Source of the DNA: DAIRET01 sp036795455
GTDB taxonomy: Bacteria; Bacteroidota; Ignavibacteria; Ignavibacteriales; Ignavibacteriaceae
Length of the DNA: 6,447 nt
Assembly (NCBI GenBank): GCA_036795455.1
Contig: DAIRET010000166.1
Coordinates: 1-6,447 of the forward strand
Direction: 5' to 3'
Positions 1 to 5,677 of this stretch are shown in pieces (position 1 is the stretch's first letter; each line of letters starts with the position of its first letter). The notes under the pieces are model-generated. The model saw nothing but the letters and a program-made list of their open reading frames with translations, did not search any database and was not told where the DNA came from. Made by a program: the position numbers and the translations under genes.

Positions 1-23
1 ATTACAACTGTGTTAAGAAATGT

Positions 24-56
24 AAACTGTTCCCAAAGGGACAGGTGAAACAGTTT
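24..56. repeat. Imperfect hairpin / inverted repeat near the left edge
   Basis: AAACTGTT (24-31) is the exact reverse complement of AACAGTTT (49-56). Nested inside is an alternative stem: CTGTTCCC (27-34) can pair with GGGACAG (38-44) around an AAA loop with one bulged T. The two pairings are mutually exclusive for CTGT. No T-run follows on the plus strand and no A-run precedes it, so it is a poor intrinsic terminator. It could be the tail of an insertion-sequence end, a protein-binding site, or chance; the flank to the left is not visible. Confidence 0.35.
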
Positions 57-119
57 CTCATTTCATTGACTTATAGTTAATGGCACCGAGATAAATCGAG
101 GTGTTAATTAAAAAACGAG

Positions 120-207
120 ACGCTGATTTATTATGAACAATCTGCGTACAATTAAAATTTGAGATTTGTGGTTTATTTGGTTCTTGTTATTTGTCTCTTT
201 GTGTTTC
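120..207. repeat. Possible decayed intergenic repeat (ACGCTGAT/ATCTGCGT type)
   Basis: This non-coding stretch starts with an imperfect inverted repeat: ACGCTGAT (120-127) against ATCTGCGT (140-147), one mismatch in eight, 12 bases apart. A T/G-biased segment follows (about 163-207) with repeated TTTG and TTGT words and a TCTCTTTGTGTTTC ending. From memory, similar combinations of CTGCGT/ATCAGCGT and CTTTGTG words recur between genes in many Bacteroidota-related and deltaproteobacterial genomes. That family membership is recognition, not a search result. All six frames here are broken by stops. Together with 1-119, where I see no gene, it separates the C25 terminator from whatever lies to the left. 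Confidence 0.35.
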
Positions 208-256
208 AAAAAAAAATTTCGGGGTCAGTCTGAATAGAACAGAGCCGACCCCGAAA
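208..256 (-). terminator. Rho-independent terminator of the C25 peptidase gene
   Basis: Read on the minus strand, a perfect 10-bp stem (TTTCGGGGTC at 217-226 pairing with GACCCCGAAA at 247-256) is followed at once by nine T residues (A-run 208-216 on the plus strand). A further TCTG/CAGA pairing inside the loop can extend it. The hairpin begins about 20 bases after the TAA stop at 276-278. The GC-rich stem followed by a U-tract has the classic intrinsic terminator form, and it works only in the minus direction. Confidence 0.9.
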
Positions 257-275
257 GTGAAAAATTAATCTAACA

Positions 276-3200
276 TTACTTCAATAGCATCATCTTCTTT
301 GTAGAAGTAAAGCCATTTGCAGTTAGTTTGTAAATGTACATACCGCTTGTAAGACTGCTTCCGTCGAAGTTAATTTTGTATGTGCCTGCTTCCTGGTTTT
401 CATTTACAACTGTTTTAATTTCGTTGCCGAGAACATCGTAAATTTTTAGAGTTACGAAGCTGTTAACCGGTAGTTGATAGTTGATTACTGTTAGCGGGTT
501 AAAAGGATTCGGATAGTTTTGAGATAAATCAAATTTATCCGGGGCAGCAACTTCACCTTCTATTATTGATGAATATGAAACTGTTCCGTCAAAATCGATT
601 TGTTTTAACCTGTATTGATATTTTGCAGGTTTCAAATCTTTGTCTATAAACTGGTATGATTGCGTTTCTGTTGTACTCCCTTTTCCTTCAACGAATGCAA
701 TTTTTTCCCAGATCTCTTTCGATTTCCTTTCGATTTCAAATCCTTTGTTGTTTGTTTCGGTCGCGGTAGTCCAGCTAAGAATTACATTATTGCTTTTGTT
801 GTCTATGTTCAATGATGTTAATTCAACCGGAACGTCATTCGAGACAACCATTCTAACCGGAATTGTAATTGTCTGATTCTGCGGATCGTTTGTGTTGATT
901 ACCATATCCATCGAATAGTTTCCGAATTCGAGTTCCGTTGTTAAGAAGTTTAATAACACCGCCGCACTATTACCGCTGTAAATTGTACCCGAATTATTAG
1001 ATGAAATCAACCATTCAGGTTCTGCCGATATTTGTAATGCAAGATTGTTTTTTACATAAGTAGCGTTATATGCAACCTGCAAACCAACACTGCCCGTACT
1101 GTTTTCAATACCTACCGAAGTAGAATTAATTGTCCCGGTCATTTCTTTATAGTATACCATTATCTTCCCGCTTGAATAAAGAACAACCTGGAATGTATAA
1201 CTTGCAGTACCGCTGTATCTTTGATAGTTAGTCCATTGGATTATGAACTTATTACCATCCTGTTTATAGTGTACGGTTCCGGGAGCTTTGGCATCAAGGT
1301 CATCCCAGAAAGGAGAGATAAGGTCGTTCGGTACGGAAGCGTTTGGTATTTGTGCATTCGTAAAAGAGTTAGCCGTAACGGGAGAAAATGTAAGGAAGCC
1401 GTTTGAACCGATGTAAATTTGGTTTTTTGCAACTCCGTAAAACTTAAAGTTGAATCCTAAATTAAATGGTCCTGCATAACCTTCATCGGTTGCCGAGAAA
1501 GTACCGGTTGCAGTCCAATTAGTTACTGCAGTTCCCGTTGCAACAATGTCGTTCCAAACGTATTGAGGACCGCCGGTTTCATCGCTGTCAATCCATTCAT
1601 AACCGAAAGTATCCGGTCCGCCGAAACCTTCAATACTGCTGCCGAAAGCAAGAGACGGAAATTCTTTTTCATCTGTTTTGGCATCTATTGTTTTTGTTTG
1701 AACCGGAACAACTTTTACTTCAACACTTTTTGAAGGGAATGTATTGTTTGTTAATTCAACTTCGTAATTAAGCGTTGAGTTGGTTGCCGAAACGTTTGCA
1801 ATTACAATTGAATCAACAATCTGGTTCCCGGTAACAATCTGATGAAAAATGCTGTCCATACTTACTGTACAAACCGGAGCCGCTAATGTTGATCCCATCG
1901 CATTGTTGGAAATTTCGGAAGTGTTTCCCCACAAATCTTTAGATTTTATTGCGAAATAATACTGTGTTCCAAAATCTAAACTATTAATCATGTAACTCTT
2001 TTGTGTTCCGGGTGAATCATTCTGTCCGCCTAACAATATTTGAGCACAACCGCTAAAGTTGTTTTCATTTATCGGGGTAGTTGACCTGCGAATATCGTAA
2101 GAAGTAACACCACCGTATGTAGAATCAAGCGGGGCAGACCATTGCAGTGTTAGTGAATTCGATGTCGGGTTGGTTACGGATAAATCCGCTATAGTTGTTG
2201 GTGCGGTTGAATCGGGTGTAACTCCGAAATTCATTACCATACTACAATCGCCGAAGATGTTATACTGTTCCATTAATTTCAAACCTTCGCCGGTGCTTCC
2301 ACCCCAAAGGTCCATTGCTTTCATAACACCGTTAAAAGAAATTCCGCCCACTGTATTGCGGAGTTTGTTTGCTAAAAGATAAATTGCTTCTGTTTGCATA
2401 TCGCAGGGGGGAACCCAGCTTGTGTTCGTTGATGCTCCGTAAACAGCAATTGCACCTTTGGGATTGGTTGTATCTCCGGCACGAATCCATGCTTCTTCCA
2501 TACATTCTGTTAAAGTGAATTTACCGTTCTGGCAAGCTACATCTATTATGAAAGGATTTTTCCAGCCGTTCGATAAATTATGTATTGCTGTTACATTGAA
2601 TCCTGTAGTTGACCAGGATGTTCCACTTCCGTGCCCCATATAATTTAATATACTGCGTCCGTCATTAATAGCAGCCGTAACTGCTGCCGAGGAAGCAGAT
2701 GGGTCGTAAATTTGATCTACATGAACAAATCCGTGAGCTAATAATGTATCTCTTACAAGATTCATTCTCTGCCAGTCAATTAACGGAGTGCTTCCGCTTT
2801 CATCGCTTGCAACGCCTGTTCCCTTGAAATACCAGCCGGCGTCAGCACCTGTGTCGGGGTATTTTTCATATTTAATTATCTTACTTATAATGTAAGCACA
2901 GTTGGATTGCGAACTTGGTGAAATTCTTGAAATATAAGCATCAGGGTATGCATCAGTTCCTGATAATTTAACGTAACAAGGATCTGAGGCAGCACTTTCG
3001 TAGTTGCCTGTAAGGTACGGTATCTGGTCGGCTTCTCCCACAAGTACAATGTATGTTAATCCTTCAGCCTGGTTATATAAATTCTGAATATAAGTTTTAA
3101 TTGCTGCCGAACCGGTTCCGGTTTGTGTCGGGTATTCTGCTAACAGAGTAGGAATCCCTTTTTCAATTTTCCAATTGTTCAGAGGTTGAATCTGTGAAGC

Positions 3201-3977
3201 ATAATTTTGATGATAGATAATCAATAATCTTCCTGGTTCAGGTATCGGTGTATATTCAAAGGCACCTTTGCCATAGTTTGAGAAAAGTGTTGTATAAATA
3301 TCTTCAAATTCTGATGTAATTCCTCTAAAAGGTTTTTCCCTGTTGAATGGATTTACTACCTCTTTCCTATTGTCTGTATATACTTCAACAACGATTCTTT
3401 TCCATATTCTTAATTGTTTTTGAGCCGGGTTGAATTGAACCGGGTTGAATTGTATTGTCATTCCTCTTAAGTCCCGTACTATGTATGGTTCATCAAGCAG
3501 AATAGTTTCCGAGGGGAACCAGGTATCCTGTTTATAAACCGGTGCAAATGTGTAAGGTACGGATTGGGGATCAATATCTCTTGTAAAATGTCCCTTTGAA
3601 GGAATAACCGGTAAGGTTTCTATTGTCTCAACATCCTGTGCCACAATTTTGTAGTTCATTGCAGCTAAATCCGGGATTACTATACTGCTTCTGCTAATCG
3701 GAAGCTGCGGGTAGCCCTGGTCCATAAACCAGACCATTCCGGGTGCTGACAAAAATGAATACTCTTCTCCGTCAATTACTATTTTTTGGTAATGAACGCC
3801 GTCGAAAATGTACTCAAGCGTGGTTGATGTTGTAGTTGAGTTTAATACGTTTACTCTCATACCGGTTCGGTTTTTGCCCGTAAAGTAAACCGGTTGAGAA
3901 AAAATGTGAATGGATATGAGTATCACAAAGGAAAAAACAAGCATAGTTTTCCCAATAAGTGAGTGTAAAATTTTCAT
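276..3977 (-). CDS. Gingipain-like C25 cysteine peptidase with T9SS sorting domain
   Basis: This is a 1233-residue secreted peptidase. Residues 1-28 form a signal peptide (basic start, hydrophobic core, ending near FSQ). Residues about 29-240 resemble the C25 propeptide. About 250-585 form the peptidase C25 domain: the catalytic His is H449 in YMGHGSG and the Cys is C482 in DVACQNG. Their 33-residue spacing equals that of the catalytic pairs in RgpB (H211/C244) and Kgp (H444/C477). Then come a fibronectin III domain (about 592-697), an ASH/BACON-like beta-sandwich split into about 699-750 and 985-1046 by an inserted sandwich-type domain (about 780-983), a second FN3-like segment (about 1047-1140), and a T9SS type A sorting domain (about 1150-1233) starting SQNYPNPFNP. 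The expected route is Sec export, then T9SS transport across the outer membrane, with the C-terminal domain removed and the protein released or anchored to the surface. Substrate specificity cannot be read from the sequence; Arg/Lys preference should not be assumed. The start is supported by a good ribosome binding site. The gene is intact and ends at a terminator, so it is probably monocistronic. Confidence 0.93.
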   Translation of the reverse strand: MKILHSLIGKTMLVFSFVILISIHIFSQPVYFTGKNRTGMRVNVLNSTTTSTTLEYIFDGVHYQKIVIDGEEYSFLSAPGMVWFMDQGYPQLPISRSSIVIPDLAAMNYKIVAQDVETIETLPVIPSKGHFTRDIDPQSVPYTFAPVYKQDTWFPSETILLDEPYIVRDLRGMTIQFNPVQFNPAQKQLRIWKRIVVEVYTDNRKEVVNPFNREKPFRGITSEFEDIYTTLFSNYGKGAFEYTPIPEPGRLLIIYHQNYASQIQPLNNWKIEKGIPTLLAEYPTQTGTGSAAIKTYIQNLYNQAEGLTYIVLVGEADQIPYLTGNYESAASDPCYVKLSGTDAYPDAYISRISPSSQSNCAYIISKIIKYEKYPDTGADAGWYFKGTGVASDESGSTPLIDWQRMNLVRDTLLAHGFVHVDQIYDPSASSAAVTAAINDGRSILNYMGHGSGTSWSTTGFNVTAIHNLSNGWKNPFIIDVACQNGKFTLTECMEEAWIRAGDTTNPKGAIAVYGASTNTSWVPPCDMQTEAIYLLANKLRNTVGGISFNGVMKAMDLWGGSTGEGLKLMEQYNIFGDCSMVMNFGVTPDSTAPTTIADLSVTNPTSNSLTLQWSAPLDSTYGGVTSYDIRRSTTPINENNFSGCAQILLGGQNDSPGTQKSYMINSLDFGTQYYFAIKSKDLWGNTSEISNNAMGSTLAAPVCTVSMDSIFHQIVTGNQIVDSIVIANVSATNSTLNYEVELTNNTFPSKSVEVKVVPVQTKTIDAKTDEKEFPSLAFGSSIEGFGGPDTFGYEWIDSDETGGPQYVWNDIVATGTAVTNWTATGTFSATDEGYAGPFNLGFNFKFYGVAKNQIYIGSNGFLTFSPVTANSFTNAQIPNASVPNDLISPFWDDLDAKAPGTVHYKQDGNKFIIQWTNYQRYSGTASYTFQVVLYSSGKIMVYYKEMTGTINSTSVGIENSTGSVGLQVAYNATYVKNNLALQISAEPEWLISSNNSGTIYSGNSAAVLLNFLTTELEFGNYSMDMVINTNDPQNQTITIPVRMVVSNDVPVELTSLNIDNKSNNVILSWTTATETNNKGFEIERKSKEIWEKIAFVEGKGSTTETQSYQFIDKDLKPAKYQYRLKQIDFDGTVSYSSIIEGEVAAPDKFDLSQNYPNPFNPLTVINYQLPVNSFVTLKIYDVLGNEIKTVVNENQEAGTYKINFDGSSLTSGMYIYKLTANGFTSTKKMMLLK
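3423..3452 (-). repeat. 15-bp tandem duplication inside the C25 gene
   Basis: Two adjacent 15-base units (3423-3437 and 3438-3452) differ at a single base and encode QFNPV then QFNPA (residues 176-185) in the predicted propeptide. The frame is kept. C25 propeptides often have a P-x-x-x-NP motif at this point, so part of the amino-acid repetition may be functional, but the near-identity at the DNA level suggests a small slippage duplication. Confidence 0.6.
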
Positions 3978-3983
3978 AAATAA

Positions 3984-3989
3984 CTCCTA
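3984..3989 (-). promoter_or_regulatory. Ribosome binding site of the C25 peptidase gene
   Basis: On the minus strand TAGGAG lies six bases before the ATG at 3977, a near-ideal Shine-Dalgarno match and spacing. It fixes the start codon. Neither rightward gene has a comparable site, so the C25 gene may be translated more strongly than its neighbours. Confidence 0.75.
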
Positions 3990-4081
3990 AAGCGAGTAAC
4001 TGATGGATTGAAAATAAGGGTAATTGTAAAATTCCTATTAATAAATAAATACTACCCCAAATTATGAATTTTTCGCCCAAA

Positions 4082-4103
4082 AATCCTAAATTTTTTTAGG
4101 ATT
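4082..4103. promoter_or_regulatory. Perfect 9-bp inverted repeat, possible operator
   Basis: AATCCTAAA (4082-4090) and TTTAGGATT (4095-4103) are exact reverse complements separated by TTTT. The repeat sits in the middle of the divergent region, about 105 bases from the C25 start and 75 from the M28 start. That placement and symmetry suit a dimeric regulator acting on one or both promoters. It could instead form an AT-rich RNA hairpin, but there is no GC-rich stem and no terminal U-tract. Its binding protein is unknown. Confidence 0.45.
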
Positions 4104-4149
4104 GGAGAAAAAGCTGTGATACCTGTTTTATGGAATCAATAGAAAATTA

Positions 4150-4157
4150 TAAATTTG
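4150..4157 (+). promoter_or_regulatory. Possible Bacteroidota-type -7 element (TAnnTTTG)
   Basis: TAAATTTG matches the TAnnTTTG consensus of the Bacteroidota primary sigma factor. It would place transcription start near 4162, giving a leader of about 15 bases before the ATG at 4178 and ruling out the upstream ATG at 4130 as a start for that transcript. No exact TTTG is found at the -33 position, where the sequence reads TGTTTTATGG. The motif is short and AT-rich, so a chance match is quite possible. Confidence 0.3.
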
Positions 4158-4177
4158 AAAAAAGATTTGAAACTATT

Positions 4178-5671
4178 ATGAAGATATACAAAAAAGCATT
4201 TCTAATTCTGATTTGCATCGTCTTAAGCGGTGTAGGTGCATATCCACAGCACAATATTGATGAGGCGGTTAAATTAATCAGTTCGGATGAATTAATGAAA
4301 ACTGTTGAAGTTCTTGCTTCCGAAGGATTTGCCGGACGACTTTCAGGCTCACCCGGTTATAACATGGCTGCAGATTATATTAAAAAAGAATTCCAAAAAC
4401 TACAGTTGAAGCCGGCTTTCGATGATGGATATTATCAATTTCTGAACGTTGAATATAATGAGATAATGCCGGGTTATAAATTTGGTTTTATTAATCAAAC
4501 AGGAAACAAGCGTGAGTATAAATTAGGGAAGGATTTTGTATTCCGCGGTTTTACAGGCTCGGGAAATTTTACTGCTGAAGCTGTTTTTTGCGGCTACGGG
4601 ATTTCGCAGCCAGAAATCGGTTATAACGATTATGAAAATATTGACGTAAAAGATAAAGTAGTAATTGTATTTAAAGGAAATCCAGGTTGGAGAATTGATA
4701 CTCTCCAGTGGAATGAAGGCTTCCCCCGGCAGAAAGCTAATATAGCAGCAAGCTACGGTGCAAAAGGAATTCTTTTTGTTTCTTCACCGGCAAATAAAAA
4801 CCCTCAAGCTGTTATTGGAAGTGTGTTTCATGGAGCCGGAGAACAAAATGTTGACTTTCCCCAGCTTCATATTGAAATTGATGCGGCAGATGAACTGTTG
4901 TCGGGAACAGGTTTCACATTGAAAGATTTGCAGTTGAAAATCGATTCACTAAAAAAACCATACCCGGTTAGAACAAACTCAATTGTAGAATTGAATGTGA
5001 ATGCAAAATATGAAAAAGAAAAAGGGACAATGAATATTGCCGCATTACTCGAAGGCTTTCACCCTGAATTAAAAAATGAATATATTATTATCGCCGCTCA
5101 TCTTGATCATGTCGGAAGTCAAGCCGGGGAAATCTATTTTCCGGGGGCGAATGATAACGCTTCAGGTTCGGCAGCCGTTTTAGAAATTGCAAGAGCATTT
5201 TCTAATAGCGGGATTAAACCGGCACGGTCGATAATTTTTGCTTTACTTGCTTCAGAAGAACAAGGTTTGCATGGCGCTGAATTTCTTGCCTCAAATCCAC
5301 CCATTCCAGTTGAAAACATTACCGCAATGATTAATCTTGATTGTGTGGGGTATGGCGACAGCATCCAGGTCGGCAATGGAAAAAGTTCACCGCTATTATG
5401 GGAGATTGCAAAGAGATGCGATTCAAAAACTACAAAATTTATGGTTGAACGAACATGGAGCGGGGGAGGAGCGGATGCTACTCCGTTTCATAATAAAGGG
5501 ATTCCTTCACTCTATTTTGTTACTACAAACAGCTATGAACATCTGCATAAAACAACGGATTTACCGGCGACTTTGAATAAAAAACTTTTTGAAAAACTAA
5601 CACAGCTTGCCTTCTTGACGCTTATTGAAGTATCGGGTGAGAAATATATTAAAGAAGAAATACAGAAATAA
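4178..5671 (+). CDS. Exported M28 family zinc aminopeptidase with PA domain
   Basis: This is a 497-residue metallopeptidase; residues below count from the ATG at 4178. It opens with a signal peptide (about 1-24, MKIYKKAF then a hydrophobic core, no lipobox). A PA domain lies at about 120-245, recognisable from CGYGI, NDYENIDVKDKVVIV and YGAKGILFV. The M28 catalytic domain follows (about 285-490). The full set of cocatalytic zinc residues is present: H308 and D310 in AAHLDHVG, D326 in GANDNASG, catalytic E360 with ligand E361 in ASEEQG, D388 in NLDCVGYGD and H457 in LHKTTD. It should remove N-terminal (or, as in some relatives, C-terminal) residues from peptides in the periplasm or outside the cell; substrate is not predictable. 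An in-frame ATG at 4130 would add 16 charged residues ahead of the signal peptide, so I prefer 4178, though neither start has a good Shine-Dalgarno. The next gene follows after six bases, suggesting an operon. I see no T9SS domain. Confidence 0.9.
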   Translation: MKIYKKAFLILICIVLSGVGAYPQHNIDEAVKLISSDELMKTVEVLASEGFAGRLSGSPGYNMAADYIKKEFQKLQLKPAFDDGYYQFLNVEYNEIMPGYKFGFINQTGNKREYKLGKDFVFRGFTGSGNFTAEAVFCGYGISQPEIGYNDYENIDVKDKVVIVFKGNPGWRIDTLQWNEGFPRQKANIAASYGAKGILFVSSPANKNPQAVIGSVFHGAGEQNVDFPQLHIEIDAADELLSGTGFTLKDLQLKIDSLKKPYPVRTNSIVELNVNAKYEKEKGTMNIAALLEGFHPELKNEYIIIAAHLDHVGSQAGEIYFPGANDNASGSAAVLEIARAFSNSGIKPARSIIFALLASEEQGLHGAEFLASNPPIPVENITAMINLDCVGYGDSIQVGNGKSSPLLWEIAKRCDSKTTKFMVERTWSGGGADATPFHNKGIPSLYFVTTNSYEHLHKTTDLPATLNKKLFEKLTQLAFLTLIEVSGEKYIKEEIQK

Positions 5672-5677
5672 TCATTA

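Larger units (their letters stand above)
3978..4177. promoter_or_regulatory. Divergent intergenic region between the two peptidase genes
   Basis: This AT-rich region of 200 bases must hold promoters for both the leftward C25 gene and the rightward M28/DUF1611 pair. Visible elements are the C25 ribosome binding site, a 9-bp inverted repeat and a TAnnTTTG match near the rightward gene, each listed separately. For the leftward gene the nearest promoter-like word is TAATTTG on the minus strand (4058-4064), one T short of the Bacteroidota -7 consensus and without a well-placed -33 TTTG, so I do not call it. I see no riboswitch or small RNA. Confidence 0.6.

Noticed and set aside
3..80. Plus-strand frame open from the left edge to a TAA at 78-80 (about 25 codons), possibly the tail of an upstream gene
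   Set aside because: It is too short to recognise, has no family motif, and overlaps the 24-56 dyad. The length is well within chance.
217..256. The 10-bp stem considered as a bidirectional terminator
   Set aside because: Only the minus-strand reading is followed by a T-run. On the plus side the hairpin is followed by GTGAAAAATT, which does not support termination in that direction.
1241..1432. Open frames of 60-80 codons on either strand inside the C25 gene (for example 640-876, 1221-1406, 1538-1771, 2170-2382, 2458-2643)
   Set aside because: They are shadows of the long C25 reading frame. None has a recognisable domain or a convincing ribosome binding site.
3814..4080. 88-codon minus-strand open frame starting upstream of the C25 gene and overlapping its 5' end
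   Set aside because: It runs out of frame through the signal peptide and propeptide coding region of a clearly real gene, has no recognisable domain, and crosses the C25 ribosome binding site.
4082..4103. The 9-bp inverted repeat considered as a terminator or riboswitch piece
   Set aside because: The stem is AT-rich, its T residues are in the loop and not after the stem, and there is no adjacent gene end that needs termination.
5134..5576. Open frames of about 80 codons (minus 5134-5376, plus 5337-5576) within the M28 gene
   Set aside because: They overlap the catalytic core of the M28 peptidase in other frames and resemble no known protein.
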